DNA of 64,000 nt. Origin: Streptomyces paludis (lineage in GTDB: Bacteria; Actinomycetota; Actinomycetes; Streptomycetales; Streptomycetaceae). Of this stretch, positions 36,889 to 47,020 are shown one piece after another (position 1 is the stretch's first letter; every line of letters begins with the position of its first letter). Under the pieces are notes generated by a model. It saw nothing but the letters and a program-made list of their open reading frames with translations, searched no databases and was not told the origin of the DNA. Location: assembly GCF_003344965.1 (NCBI RefSeq), contig NZ_CP031194.1, positions 930,001 through 994,000 on the forward strand. Direction: 5' to 3'. Position numbers and translations under genes: made by a program.

Positions 36889-38490
36889 TCAGCTGCCGCT
36901 GCCCCGGCGCAGCTCCCAGAGGTGCAGTTCGGCGGAGGAGTTGACGGCCCACTCGACGCCGGCGATGTCGCTGCGGGAGGCGACGTACTGCTTGCCCTGC
37001 CACAGCGGCAGCACGGGGACGTCCTCGGCGACGATGTCCTGGATCTCGCCGAAGGTCTTGGCGGCGGCGCTGCGGTCGGCCTCCTTGCGCGACTTGGGTA
37101 TCAGATCGTCGCGCAGCTTGCGGTTGTCGTAGGGGGTGCGGAGGAAGCTGTCCTCGCCGAGGAACGGGTCGATGTAGTTGTCGGGGTCCGGGAAGTCGGG
37201 GAACCAGCCCATGCCGTAGACGGCGTACTCGCCCTTGATCTCATTGGGCCGGAAGATCGCCCACTCGGTGCCCTTGATGTCGATGTCGAAGAGCTTGCTG
37301 GCGTTGAGCTGGTCCCTGAGGGTCTCGAACTCCTTGGCCGTGGCGGAGCCGTAGTGGTCGGTGGTGTAGTTCAGGGTGAGCTTGACCGGGGTGGTGATGT
37401 TCGCGTCCTTCAGCAGGGCCGCGGCCTTGGAGACATCGCCCTCGCCGTACTTGTTGAAGAACGGGTTGGTGTGGGTGGCGATGCTCGACGGGATGAGCGA
37501 GTAGAGCGGCTGGGCCATCGCGCCGTACACCTTGTTGATGAGCTGACCGCGGTCGATGGTGTACGCCATGGCCTGGCGGACGGCCTTCTCCTTGACGGAG
37601 GGCGCTTCGGTGTCGAAGCCGAGGTAGCGGATCTCCAGGCCGGGCATCTCGGTGAGCTGGATGCTGTCGTCCGGCTTCTCGATGAAGTTCTGGATCTGCT
37701 CGGGCGACATGGAGCGGGTCATGACATCGATGCCGCCGGAGGCGAGTGCCTTGCCCATCGTGTCGGCGTCCTTGAAGGGCCGCAGCTCGACCTTGTCGTT
37801 CTGGGGCTTGACCGCGCCCTTGTACAAGGGGTTCCTGGTGAAGACGGCCTTGACGATCTTGTTGTCGCTGACCTCGGCCTTCATGGTGTACGGGCCGGAG
37901 CCGGACAGTTCGAAGCCGTCGCGGAGCTTCCTCGCGTCGTAGTCCTTGGGGTTGAGGATGCCGGCCGGCGTCGTGGTCAGCTTGTACGGGAAGGTCGCGT
38001 CCGGTGTCTTCAGATGGAAGATGATCCGGGTGTCGCCGTCGGTCTCGATCGTGTCGATGTTGGCGAGCAGACCGGAGATGCCGGAGGGGTTCTTGATGTC
38101 CAGGACGCGCTGGAAGGAGAACTTCACGTCCTTGGCCGTGACGGGGTCCCCGTTGGAGAACTTGAGGCCCTCACGCAGGGTGCAGCGGAAGCTCTCGTTG
38201 CCGCGGTCCGTGAAGAGGCACTCGGAGGCCGCGTCGGGCAGGGGCTTGCCGCCGCCGCGCGGGACGTACATCAGCGTCTGGACGACCTGGCGCAGCACGT
38301 TCCAGATGCCCGCGTCGTACGCGAAGGCGGGGTCCAGGGGCGCCTGGCCGTCCTTGGTGGCGATGTACTGGTCCGTGGTCCCCACGACGATGGCATCACC
38401 GCCGGAGCCGCTGTCCGAGCCACCGCAACCGGCGAGCACGGGCGCAAGCAGGCCGACCACGACCGGCAGCACCAAAGTCTTGCGGTTCAT
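36889..38490 (-). CDS. ABC transporter substrate-binding lipoprotein, family 5 (peptide/nickel type)
   Basis: The 533-residue lipoprotein has the lipobox LAGC (Cys22) and the features of oligopeptide-binding proteins, including DVKFSFQRVLD and YNNRKLRDDLI-like C-terminal segments (PYDNRKLRDDLIPKS). It should capture a peptide or similar ligand outside the membrane. No permease or ATPase genes adjoin it, so it is an orphan that must use transporter subunits encoded elsewhere. The start is ATG 38490. Confidence 0.92.
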   Translation of the reverse strand: MNRKTLVLPVVVGLLAPVLAGCGGSDSGSGGDAIVVGTTDQYIATKDGQAPLDPAFAYDAGIWNVLRQVVQTLMYVPRGGGKPLPDAASECLFTDRGNESFRCTLREGLKFSNGDPVTAKDVKFSFQRVLDIKNPSGISGLLANIDTIETDGDTRIIFHLKTPDATFPYKLTTTPAGILNPKDYDARKLRDGFELSGSGPYTMKAEVSDNKIVKAVFTRNPLYKGAVKPQNDKVELRPFKDADTMGKALASGGIDVMTRSMSPEQIQNFIEKPDDSIQLTEMPGLEIRYLGFDTEAPSVKEKAVRQAMAYTIDRGQLINKVYGAMAQPLYSLIPSSIATHTNPFFNKYGEGDVSKAAALLKDANITTPVKLTLNYTTDHYGSATAKEFETLRDQLNASKLFDIDIKGTEWAIFRPNEIKGEYAVYGMGWFPDFPDPDNYIDPFLGEDSFLRTPYDNRKLRDDLIPKSRKEADRSAAAKTFGEIQDIVAEDVPVLPLWQGKQYVASRSDIAGVEWAVNSSAELHLWELRRGSGS

Positions 38491-39005
38491 CCTGGACGTA
38501 CTCCCTCATCCGGCACTGAGATACAGCGGTTCTGGAGACTCCGCCGCGTTTACCCGGTCGGGGCAGTGCGATCGGGCCGGGATACAGGGCGATCGGTCCT
38601 GTGTACATGGCGACTTGGGTGGCCGTCGGGACACGTCGTTGATGCGGCGAAGTGCTCGCGACGAGATTAGTCGGAGGCACCGGGAATGCCGGACCGGGCC
38701 CGATCTGAAACGTAATCACACAGTGATCGACATTAGCGTCCTGTGAATATGCCGGCTCAGGAATCTTTCGCGCATGCCCTCACCAACCAGGACACAAGGG
38801 CACAGGAACAGCCGTCGACGACGGTACTGGATCAACCGCATCGGCCGCTGTCGACGGCGGAACGGGTGATAAAGCTCACTCGGAAAGCATTTCGGCGCCG
38901 CTTCCGCCGAGGACCGGCAGGTTACGGAAAATATCCGCGCCAATGCGATGAGTTTCCCTCTCGCATTACACCACGACGCTCTGTGTGCGAGACGTACCCT
39001 TTGCG
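38491..39005. other. 515-bp region without a convincing gene
   Basis: This gap separates the binding-protein gene from the HAD gene. Its right part (38690-39000) is AT-richer than the flanks. Frames on both strands (38743 onward on plus; 38716-38943 on minus, 75 residues, Arg-rich) lack a ribosome binding site and recognisable motifs. A small inverted repeat ACAGG-N9-CCTGT lies near 38585-38603 and may be an operator for the binding-protein gene. A small RNA or unannotated peptide is possible but not shown. Confidence 0.5.
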
Positions 39006-39704
39006 TTACCTTTGCGTCATCAGATCGCGCAGGAATACCAGGTCGACGTCTTCCAGCGAACCGACGACGGTCCGTCCGGGGGCCGCGGCGATGGGCGCGA
39101 CGGACGGTACGGCGACGACCTTGCAGCCCGCGGCCTCGGCGGCGGCCACCCCGGTGGCGGTGTCCTCGACGACCGCGCAGCGCGCCGGGTCGGCGCCCAG
39201 TCCGCGCGCGGCGAGCAGATACGGATCGGGGTGCGGCTTGGTCCGGGGCACCTCGTCACCGGCGACCGTGAGCGCGAAGTTCTCCGGGCCCAGCGAGGTC
39301 AGTACGCGGTCGATGATGCGCCGGTGCGAGGCGGAGACCAGCGCGGTGGGCACCTCGTGCGCGGCGAGTTCGGTGAGCAGCCGCCGGGCGCCGGGCATCA
39401 GCGGCACCCCGAGCCCGATGCGCTCCTCGAAGGTGTCGTTGAGGAGCACGGTCAGCTCGGCGAGGGTGATGTCGGCGCCGGTGGCCTCGATCAGGAAGCC
39501 CGCGCTGCGGGTCATGGGCCCGCCGACCACCACATCGCGCCAGGACTCGTCCAGGACGTGCCCGAGGGTCTTGAAGACCTCGACCTCGGCGTCCCACCAG
39601 AACCCCTCGCTGTCGACCAGGGTGCCGTCCATGTCGAGGAGCACCGCCTGAAGGGCGGACCCTTCGGCCGTACGGGTCAAGGACGCGGGGACCGTACTGG
39701 TCAT
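39006..39704 (-). CDS. HAD-family hydrolase
   Basis: The 232-residue phosphatase-like protein has motif I DMDGTLVDSEG (24-34), motif II VSAS near 122, Lys in KPHPDPY near 154 and VVEDTATG near 175. This makes it a beta-phosphoglucomutase/phosphoglycolate-phosphatase-type HAD enzyme with an alpha-helical cap. ATG 39704 is preceded by GGAGGTG. It lies 119 bp after metH on the same strand, separated by a hairpin. The substrate is unknown. Confidence 0.92.
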   Translation of the reverse strand: MTSTVPASLTRTAEGSALQAVLLDMDGTLVDSEGFWWDAEVEVFKTLGHVLDESWRDVVVGGPMTRSAGFLIEATGADITLAELTVLLNDTFEERIGLGVPLMPGARRLLTELAAHEVPTALVSASHRRIIDRVLTSLGPENFALTVAGDEVPRTKPHPDPYLLAARGLGADPARCAVVEDTATGVAAAEAAGCKVVAVPSVAPIAAAPGRTVVGSLEDVDLVFLRDLMTQR

Positions 39705-39743
39705 CCGGCACACCTCCATGGGGACGAGAAGGCCGGCCCCCCG

Positions 39744-39767
39744 CCCGGTGGGCACTTTCCCACCGGG
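39744..39767. terminator. Possible terminator after metH
   Basis: A 9-bp perfect stem (39744-39752 and 39759-39767) with loop CACTTT lies 57 bp past the metH stop and just before the HAD gene. Confidence 0.55.
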
Positions 39768-39823
39768 ACAGGCGACCGGCCTGCGCTGGACCGACCAGTG
39801 TACGACGCGGGTGCCGGGGGCGC

Positions 39824-42800
39824 TCAGCGGGCGTTGAAGTACTTCGCCTCGGGGTGGTGGATCACGATGGCGTCGGTGGACTGCTCCGGGTGGAGCTGGA
39901 ACTCCTCGGAGAGCTGGACTCCGATGCGCTCGGGCTCCAGCAGCTCCGCGATCTTGGCGCGGTCCTCCAGATCGGGGCAGGCCCCGTAGCCGAGCGAGAA
40001 GCGGGCGCCGCGGTACTTGAGCGCGAACATGTCGGAGACCTCGGCCGGGTCCTCGCCGGCGAAGCCCAGTTCGGAGCGGACGCGGGCGTGCCAGTACTCG
40101 GCGAGGGCCTCGGCGAGCTGGACGGAGAGCCCGTGCAGTTCGAGGTAGTCGCGGTAGGAGTTGGCCTCGAACAGCTCGGCGGTCGCCTCGCCGATCTTCG
40201 AGCCGACGGTGACGACCTGGAGGCCGACCACGTCCGTCTCGCCGGACTCCTCGGGGCGGAAGAAGTCCGCGAGGCAGAGGCGGCGGCCGCGGCGCTGGCG
40301 CGGGAAGGTGAAGCGGGTGCGCTCGGAGCCGTCGTCGCGCAGCAGGATCAGGTCGTCGCCCTTGGAGACGCAGGGGAAGTAGCCGTAGACGACGGCGGCC
40401 TCCAGCATGTTCTCCGTGTGCATCCGGTCCAGCCAGCCGCGCAGATGCGGGCGGCCCTCGGTCTCGACCAGTTCCTCGTAGCTGGGTCCGCCCTTGCGGG
40501 CCTCCTTCAGTCCCCACTGGCCCTTGAAGAGCGCGCCCTCGTCCAGCCAGGAGGCGTACTCCTTGAGCTGGATGCCCTTGACCACCCGGGTGCCCCAGAA
40601 CGGCGGGGTGGGGACGGGGTTGGCCACGGAGACGTCCGAGCGGACCGTGCCCTCCTCGGCGCGCTCCTCGGCCACCGGGGCGGTCACGGCCCTGACGCGG
40701 CGCTGCTTCAGCTCGGGGAGGGCGGCGCCGGGGACACCGCGCTTGACGGCGATCAGGGCGTCCATCAGCCGCAGGCCCTCGAACGCGTCGCGGGCGTAGC
40801 GGACTTCGCCCTCGTAGATCTCGTGGAGGTCCTGCTCGACATACGCCCGGGTGAGCGCGGCGCCGCCGAGGATCACGGGGTAGTCGGCGGCCATTTGCCG
40901 CTGGTTCAGCTCCTGGAGGTTCTCTTTCATGATCACGGTGGACTTGACCAGCAGCCCCGACATGCCGATGACATCGGCGCGGTGCTCCTCGGCCGCGTCG
41001 AGGATGGCGGCGACGGGCTGCTTGATGCCCAGGTTGACCACGTTGTAGCCGTTGTTGGAGAGGATGATGTCGACGAGGTTCTTGCCGATGTCGTGGACGT
41101 CGCCGCGGACGGTGGCGAGCACGATGGTGCCCTTGCCCTCGTCGTCCGACTTCTCCATGTGCGGTTCGAGGTGGGCGACCGCCGTCTTCATGACCTCGGC
41201 GGACTGGAGGACGAACGGCAGCTGCATCTGGCCGGAGCCGAACAGCTCGCCGACGACCTTCATGCCCGCGAGCAGGGTGTCGTTGACGATCTCCAGCGCG
41301 GGCCTGCTGGTCAGCGCTTCGTCGAGGTCGGCCTCCAGGCCGTTCTTCTCGCCGTCGATGATGCGGCGCTGGAGGCGCTCGTCCAGCGGCAGCGCGAGCA
41401 GCTCCTCGGCGCGGCCGGCCTTCATCGACTTGGTGTTGACGCCCTCGAACAGCTCCATGAGCTTCTGGAGCGGGTCGTATCCCTCGGCGCGCCGGTCGTA
41501 GATCAGGTCGTGGGCGGCCTTGACCTGCTCCTCCTCCAGCCGGGCGATGGGCAGGATCTTGGAGGCGTGCACGATGGCGGAGTCCAGGCCGGCCTTGACG
41601 CACTCGTCCAGGAAGACCGAGTTGAGGACGATCCGGGCCGCCGGGTTCAGTCCGAAGGAAATGTTGGAGAGGCCGAGGGTGGTCTGCACATCGGGGTGGC
41701 GGCGCTTGAGTTCGCGGATCGCGCCGATGGTGGCGATGCCGTCGCCCCGGGACTCCTCCTGGCCGGTGCAGATGGTGAAGGTGAGGCAGTCGATGAGGAT
41801 GTCCGACTCATGCACGCCCCACTTGGTGGTGAGGTCGGTGATCAGCCGCTCCGCGATGGCCACCTTGTGTTCGACGGTACGGGCCTGGCCCTCCTCGTCG
41901 ATGGTGAGCGCGATGAGCGCGGCGCCGTGCTCGACGGCCAGTTCGGTGACCTTGGTGAAGCGGGACTCGGGGCCGTCGCCGTCCTCGTAGTTGACGGAGT
42001 TGATGACGGCCCGGCCGCCGAGCTTCTCCAGTCCGGCGCGGAGGACGGGCAGTTCGGTGGAGTCGAGGACGATCGGCAGGGTGGAGGCGGTGGCGAAGCG
42101 GCCGGCCAGCTCGGCCATGTCGGCGACGCCGTCGCGGCCGACGTAGTCGACGCAGAGGTCCAGCAGATGGGCGCCCTCGCGGATCTGGTCGCGGGCCATC
42201 TCCACGCAGTCGTCCCAGCGGCCGGCCAGCATGGCCTCGCGGAACTTCTTCGAGCCGTTGGCGTTGGTGCGCTCACCGATGGCGAGGTACGAGGTGTCCT
42301 GGCGGAACGGCACGGTCTGGTAGAGCGAGGCGGCGCCCGGCTCGGGGTGCGGGGTCCGCTCGGCGAGGTCGGCGCCCCGGACCCGCTCGACGACCTGGCG
42401 CAGGTGTTCCGGTGTCGTACCGCAGCAGCCGCCGACCAGGGAGAGGCCGTACTCGCGGACGAAGGTCTCCTGGGCGTCGGCGAGTTCGGCGGCGGAGAGC
42501 GGGTAGTGGGCGCCGTTCTTGCCGAGGACGGGCAGGCCGGCGTTGGGCATGCAGGAGAGCGGGATACGGGAGTGACGGGCGAGATAGCGCAGGTGCTCGC
42601 TCATCTCGGCGGGGCCGGTGGCGCAGTTGAGCCCGATCATGTCGATGCCGAGCGGCTCCAGGGCGGTGAGGGCCGCGCCGATCTCGGAGCCGAGGAGCAT
42701 CGTGCCGGTGGTCTCCACCGTGACGGAGCAGATCACCGGGAGGTTCGTACCGGCGATCCGCTGGGCCCGGCGGGCGCCGAGGACGGCGGCCTTGGTCTGG

Positions 42801-43333
42801 AGCAGGTCCTGGGTGGTCTCGATCAGCAGCGCGTCGGCGCCGCCGGCGATCATGCCCTCGGCGTTCTGCTGGTAGGCGTCGCGCAGGGTGCCGTACGGGG
42901 CGTGGCCCAGGGTGGGCAGCTTGGTGCCGGGGCCCATGGAGCCGAGCACCCAGCGCTGCTGTCCGGTGGCGGCGGTGAACTCGTCGGCCACCTCGCGGGC
43001 GATCCGGGCGCCGGCCTCGGACAGCTCGTGGACCCGGTCCTCGATGTCGTACTCGGCGAGGGCGGCGTAGTTGGTACCGAAGGTGTTGGTCTCGACGCAG
43101 TCGACGCCGACCGCGAAATACTCTTCGTGCACGGAGCGGACGATGTCCGGGCGTGTCACGTTCAGGATCTCGTTGCAGCCCTCCAGATCCTGGAAGTCCT
43201 CCATCGTCGGATCCTGGGCCTGGAGCATGGTGCCCATGGCCCCGTCGGCGACCACCACGCGGGTGGCGAGCGCCTCGCGCAGGGCGTCGATACGGGTCCG
43301 GCTGTCGGTGGAGGGGGTCGGCGACGAGGCCAT
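39824..43333 (-). CDS. metH: Cobalamin-dependent methionine synthase
   Basis: The 1169-residue enzyme transfers a methyl group from methyltetrahydrofolate through cobalamin to homocysteine. The four modules are in order. The homocysteine domain has zinc cysteines (NCATGP and GGCCGT). The pterin-binding domain follows (IGERTNANGS). The cobalamin domain has DVHDIGKN, the lower-ligand histidine. The C-terminal SAM-dependent reactivation domain has FSLGYGACPD. The start is ATG 43333. I could not recognise a cobalamin or SAH riboswitch in the short upstream region. Confidence 0.97.
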   Translation of the reverse strand: MASSPTPSTDSRTRIDALREALATRVVVADGAMGTMLQAQDPTMEDFQDLEGCNEILNVTRPDIVRSVHEEYFAVGVDCVETNTFGTNYAALAEYDIEDRVHELSEAGARIAREVADEFTAATGQQRWVLGSMGPGTKLPTLGHAPYGTLRDAYQQNAEGMIAGGADALLIETTQDLLQTKAAVLGARRAQRIAGTNLPVICSVTVETTGTMLLGSEIGAALTALEPLGIDMIGLNCATGPAEMSEHLRYLARHSRIPLSCMPNAGLPVLGKNGAHYPLSAAELADAQETFVREYGLSLVGGCCGTTPEHLRQVVERVRGADLAERTPHPEPGAASLYQTVPFRQDTSYLAIGERTNANGSKKFREAMLAGRWDDCVEMARDQIREGAHLLDLCVDYVGRDGVADMAELAGRFATASTLPIVLDSTELPVLRAGLEKLGGRAVINSVNYEDGDGPESRFTKVTELAVEHGAALIALTIDEEGQARTVEHKVAIAERLITDLTTKWGVHESDILIDCLTFTICTGQEESRGDGIATIGAIRELKRRHPDVQTTLGLSNISFGLNPAARIVLNSVFLDECVKAGLDSAIVHASKILPIARLEEEQVKAAHDLIYDRRAEGYDPLQKLMELFEGVNTKSMKAGRAEELLALPLDERLQRRIIDGEKNGLEADLDEALTSRPALEIVNDTLLAGMKVVGELFGSGQMQLPFVLQSAEVMKTAVAHLEPHMEKSDDEGKGTIVLATVRGDVHDIGKNLVDIILSNNGYNVVNLGIKQPVAAILDAAEEHRADVIGMSGLLVKSTVIMKENLQELNQRQMAADYPVILGGAALTRAYVEQDLHEIYEGEVRYARDAFEGLRLMDALIAVKRGVPGAALPELKQRRVRAVTAPVAEERAEEGTVRSDVSVANPVPTPPFWGTRVVKGIQLKEYASWLDEGALFKGQWGLKEARKGGPSYEELVETEGRPHLRGWLDRMHTENMLEAAVVYGYFPCVSKGDDLILLRDDGSERTRFTFPRQRRGRRLCLADFFRPEESGETDVVGLQVVTVGSKIGEATAELFEANSYRDYLELHGLSVQLAEALAEYWHARVRSELGFAGEDPAEVSDMFALKYRGARFSLGYGACPDLEDRAKIAELLEPERIGVQLSEEFQLHPEQSTDAIVIHHPEAKYFNAR

Positions 43334-43570
43334 GTGAGTACTCCCGGGTTGCGACGGCTGTCGGCTTTGCGCCTGGCTGGTGGCAGACGCACCCGGCCAG
43401 CGTAGCCGGGAAGGGCCCGGTCCGGGGCGGCGTCCCAGCGACTGGACGGCATCCTGTGTCCGGGATTCTCCCGGGCACGCGGTCTTGAGAGACCCCTCTC
43501 CATGAGGAGAATTGGTCGGCATCGACCGATAGTGTTCAGCATTGTCGAACGTAGTGGAGGTCCGGGTCCG
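43334..43570. promoter_or_regulatory. Divergent spacer metH-gylR with GylR-like site
   Basis: GCATTGTCGAAC at 43539-43550 ends a partial palindrome GTTC...GAAC (43534-43550), and GGTCGGCAT lies at 43515-43523 just upstream. Both sequences recur before glpF at 44430-44441 and 44425-44433. This supports an operator through which GylR represses its own gene. The metH-proximal half contains GC-rich hairpins with no recognised riboswitch. Confidence 0.6.
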
Positions 43571-44335
43571 ATGGCGAAGAACATCCAGTCGCTGGAACGG
43601 GCGGCGGCCATGCTCCGGCTGCTCGCGGGCGGCGAGCGCAGGCTCGGCCTGTCCGACATCGCCGCCTCCGTCGGGCTGGCCAAGGGAACGGCGCACGGCA
43701 TCCTGCGCACCCTCCAGGCGGAGGGATTCGTCGAGCAGGACGCCGCGTCCGGGCGCTATCAGCTGGGGGCCGAGCTGCTGCGGCTCGGCAACAGCTATCT
43801 GGACGTGCACGAGCTGCGGGCCAGGGCGCTGGTCTGGACGGACGACCTGGCCCGCTCCAGCGGCGAGAGCGTGCATCTGGGCGTGGTCCACCAGCAGGGC
43901 GTACTGATCGTCCACCATGTCTTCCGGCCGGACGACAGCCGGCAGGTGCTGGAGGTGGGCGCCATGCAGCCCATGCACTCCACCGCGCTGGGGAAGGTGC
44001 TCTCCGCGTACGACCCGGTGGCGCACAGCGAGGCGGTGGAGAGCGAGCGCCCGGCCCTGACCCCGCGCACCGTCACCGGTCTGGCCGACTTCGAGGCGGT
44101 GCTCGACCTGACCAGGGCGCGCGGCTGGGCCGCGGACGTCGAGGAGACCTGGGAGGGCGTGGCCGCGGTGGCCGCGCCCATCCACGACCGGCGGCGGATG
44201 CCGGTGGGCGCGATCGCCATCACCGGCGCGGTGGAGCGCATCTGTCCCGCGGGCGAGCTGCGGTCCGAGCTGGTGGCGGCGGTACGCGAGTGCGCGCGCG
44301 CCGTTTCCCGGGACATCGGCGCCGGGCGCTTTTGA
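43571..44335 (+). CDS. gylR: IclR-family repressor GylR of the glycerol operon
   Basis: The 254-residue protein has the IclR winged helix (IQSLERAAAMLRLL, LGLSDIAASVGLAKGTAHG) and the C-terminal effector domain (PMHSTALGKVL, GAIAITG). It matches Streptomyces GylR in length and in position before glpF-glpK-glpD. It is expected to repress the operon until glycerol or glycerol-3-phosphate binds. GGAGG lies 10 bp before ATG 43571. Confidence 0.94.
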   Translation: MAKNIQSLERAAAMLRLLAGGERRLGLSDIAASVGLAKGTAHGILRTLQAEGFVEQDAASGRYQLGAELLRLGNSYLDVHELRARALVWTDDLARSSGESVHLGVVHQQGVLIVHHVFRPDDSRQVLEVGAMQPMHSTALGKVLSAYDPVAHSEAVESERPALTPRTVTGLADFEAVLDLTRARGWAADVEETWEGVAAVAAPIHDRRRMPVGAIAITGAVERICPAGELRSELVAAVRECARAVSRDIGAGRF

Positions 44336-44424
44336 GCGGTATGCCCGATCATCGGTATGGAGTGAGGTTTCGACCGCCGCACTCTTGACGGAACATCCCC
44401 CAGCGGAGAAAACTGCCGGACAAC

Positions 44425-44441
44425 GGTCGGCATTGTCGAAC
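44425..44441. promoter_or_regulatory. GylR-like site upstream of glpF
   Basis: GGTCGGCAT overlapping GCATTGTCGAAC repeats both elements of the gylR upstream region. It lies about 125 bp before the glpF start within a 231-bp gap that otherwise holds no gene. A binding site for GylR controlling the operon is the simplest reading. Confidence 0.6.
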
Positions 44442-44566
44442 ACTTATCGGCTATACGAGTTAGTGTGTGACAACGCCACTGGCCGGTAACGCCCTCACCC
44501 CCTGAGGGCGCGGACCATCCGGTGCGAGCCGGAGGTCTGCCCTCCCCCTGGACGAAGGAGTCTCGG

Positions 44567-45358
44567 GTGTCCAACTTCGACATCTTCATAGGCGAGGTCA
44601 CAGGTACCGCCCTGCTGATCCTGCTCGGTGGCGGCGTAGTCGCCGGGGTTGTTCTCAAGCGTTCCAAGTCACGGGACGCGGGCTGGGTGGCCATCAGCTT
44701 CGGCTGGGGCTTCGCGGTCATGGTCGGCGCGTATCTCTCGGCGCCCATATCCGGCGCGCTGCTGAACCCGGCCGTCACACTCGGTCTCGCGATCGAGGGC
44801 GGCATCAAGTGGGGGGACGTCCCCCTGTACATCGCCTCCCAGATGCTGGGCGCGATGATCGGCGCCTTCCTCGTGTGGGTGGCGTATCTGGGCCAGTTCA
44901 AGGCCCATCTCACCGACCCGGAGATCATCGCGGCGCAGCCGTCGGTGGAGGGGATGGTCGACCAGAAGACCGCCCCGAAGGCGGGTCCCGTGCTGGGCGT
45001 CTTCTCCACCGGACCCGAGGTCCGGAACGTGGTCCAGAACATGCTCACGGAGATCATCGCCACCTTCGTGCTGGTCATCGCCATCCTCACGCAGGGCCTC
45101 AACGACAAGGGCAACGGCCTCGGGGTGCTGGGTGTGCTGATCACCTCGTTCGTCGTGGTGGGCATCGGCCTGTCGCTGGGCGGTCCGACCGGGTACGCCA
45201 TCAACCCGGCCCGTGACCTGGGCCCGCGCATCGTGCACGCGCTGCTGCCGCTGCCCAACAAGGGCGGCTCCGACTGGAGCTACGCGTGGATACCGGTGGT
45301 CGCTCCGCTGATAGGCGCCGCGCTGGCCGGCGGCTACTACAACTGGGCGCTGAAGTGA
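44567..45358 (+). CDS. glpF: Glycerol uptake facilitator (aquaglyceroporin)
   Basis: The 263-residue membrane channel carries the two pore motifs NPAVTLG (about 64-70) and NPARDLGPR (about 211-219). The aspartate after the second NPA-R marks the glycerol-permeable branch of the aquaporin family. Six membrane helices fit the length. GTG 44567 is preceded by GAAGGAG. It is the first gene of the glpF-glpK-glpD operon. Confidence 0.95.
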   Translation: MSNFDIFIGEVTGTALLILLGGGVVAGVVLKRSKSRDAGWVAISFGWGFAVMVGAYLSAPISGALLNPAVTLGLAIEGGIKWGDVPLYIASQMLGAMIGAFLVWVAYLGQFKAHLTDPEIIAAQPSVEGMVDQKTAPKAGPVLGVFSTGPEVRNVVQNMLTEIIATFVLVIAILTQGLNDKGNGLGVLGVLITSFVVVGIGLSLGGPTGYAINPARDLGPRIVHALLPLPNKGGSDWSYAWIPVVAPLIGAALAGGYYNWALK

Positions 45359-45410
45359 CACCCCCGACCGCATCTCCCCTCCCCCTTCGCACCGAGCAGG
45401 AGCAGACACC

Positions 45411-46958
45411 GTGAGCGACACCACCACCGGCACCTCCTCCCACGGCACGGGCCCCTTCATCGCGGCCATCGACCAGGGCACCACCTCCAGCCGCTGCATC
45501 GTCTTCGACCGGGACGGCCGTATCGTCGCCGTCGACCAGAAGGAGCACGAGCAGATCTTTCCCAAGCCGGGCTGGGTGGAACACAACGCCGTCGAGATCT
45601 GGACGAACGTCCAGGAAGTCGTGGCCCGCGCCATCGAGAAGGCGGGCATCACCTCCGCCGACGTGAAGGCCATCGGCATCACCAACCAGCGCGAGACCAC
45701 CCTGCTCTGGGACAAGAACACCGGTGAGCCCGTCCACAACGCCATCGTCTGGCAGGACACCCGTACCGACGCGCTCTGCCGCGAGCTGGGCCGCAACGTC
45801 GGCCAGGACCGCTTCCGCCGCGAGACCGGACTCCCGCTGGCCAGCTACTTCGCCGGCCCGAAGGCCCGCTGGCTGCTGGACAACGTCGAGGGGCTGCGCG
45901 AGCGCGCCGAGCGCGGCGACATCCTCTTCGGGACGATGGACTCCTGGGTCATCTGGAACCTGACCGGCGGCACCGACGGCGGCGTCCACGTCACCGATGT
46001 CACCAACGCGTCGCGCACCATGCTGATGAACCTGCACACCCTCGCGTGGGACCCGAAGATCCTGGAGTCCATGCAGGTCCCGGCCGCGATCCTGCCCGAG
46101 ATCCGGTCCTCCGCCGAGGTGTACGGACACGCCAAGGGCGGCGCGCTCGACGGCATCCCGGTCGCCTCGGCGCTCGGCGACCAGCAGGCGGCCCTGTTCG
46201 GCCAGACCTGTTTCGCCGAGGGCGAGGCCAAGTCCACGTACGGCACCGGCACCTTCATGCTGATGAACACCGGTGGCAAGCCCGTCAACTCGTACAACGG
46301 CCTGCTGACCACGGTCGGCTACCGCATCGGCGACCAGCCCGCCGTGTACGCGCTGGAGGGCTCCATCGCGGTCACCGGCTCGCTGGTGCAGTGGATGCGC
46401 GACCAGATGGGCCTGATCAAGTCGGCGGCCGAGATCGAGACCCTGGCGTCCTCGGTCGAGGACAACGGCGGCGCGTACTTCGTCCCCGCCTTCTCCGGCC
46501 TCTTCGCCCCGCACTGGCGCCCCGACGCCCGCGGTGTCATCGCCGGTCTGACCGGCTATGTCACCAAGGCGCACATCGCCCGCGCGGTGCTGGAGGCCAC
46601 GGCGTGGCAGACCCGCGAGATCAGCGACGCCATGACCAAGGACTCCGGTGTCGAGCTGACCTCGCTCAAGGTCGACGGCGGAATGACCTCCAACAACCTG
46701 CTGATGCAGACCCTCTCCGACGTCCTGGACGCCCCCGTGGTGCGTCCGATGGTCGCCGAGACGACCTGCCTCGGCGCCGCCTACGCCGCCGGACTGGCCG
46801 TGGGCTTCTGGCCGGACACCGACGCCCTGCGCGCCAACTGGCGCCGGGCCGCCGAGTGGACGCCCCGGATGGAAGCGGCCACCCGTGACCGCGAGTACAA
46901 GAACTGGCTCAAGGCCGTCGAGCGGACCATGGGCTGGCTCGACAACGAGGACAGCTGA
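45411..46958 (+). CDS. glpK: Glycerol kinase
   Basis: The 515-residue enzyme of the FGGY family phosphorylates glycerol with ATP as it enters. [13 protein letters not shown] (about 19-31), GITNQRET and the C-terminal [14 protein letters not shown] phosphate-binding segment are diagnostic. The start is GTG 45411 with GCAGGAG upstream. It follows glpF by 52 bp. Confidence 0.96.
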   Translation: MSDTTTGTSSHGTGPFIAAIDQGTTSSRCIVFDRDGRIVAVDQKEHEQIFPKPGWVEHNAVEIWTNVQEVVARAIEKAGITSADVKAIGITNQRETTLLWDKNTGEPVHNAIVWQDTRTDALCRELGRNVGQDRFRRETGLPLASYFAGPKARWLLDNVEGLRERAERGDILFGTMDSWVIWNLTGGTDGGVHVTDVTNASRTMLMNLHTLAWDPKILESMQVPAAILPEIRSSAEVYGHAKGGALDGIPVASALGDQQAALFGQTCFAEGEAKSTYGTGTFMLMNTGGKPVNSYNGLLTTVGYRIGDQPAVYALEGSIAVTGSLVQWMRDQMGLIKSAAEIETLASSVEDNGGAYFVPAFSGLFAPHWRPDARGVIAGLTGYVTKAHIARAVLEATAWQTREISDAMTKDSGVELTSLKVDGGMTSNNLLMQTLSDVLDAPVVRPMVAETTCLGAAYAAGLAVGFWPDTDALRANWRRAAEWTPRMEAATRDREYKNWLKAVERTMGWLDNEDS

Positions 46959-47020
46959 CCACCGGACCACCGGACAGCTGACGCGCCGCAGCGCCGGCGA
47001 GAGCTGAAGAGGAGTTACGC

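Noticed and set aside
38743..39651. 302-codon plus-strand frame overlapping the HAD gene
   Set aside because: No ribosome binding site or domain, and it runs antisense through a clear HAD hydrolase gene.
39854..43405. 1183-codon open frame antisense to metH
   Set aside because: No recognisable domain and biased composition; metH is unambiguous on the other strand.
43334..43533. Cobalamin or SAH riboswitch before metH
   Set aside because: GC-rich hairpins are present, but no B12-box or SAH-riboswitch core could be recognised. A covariance-model search could still find one.
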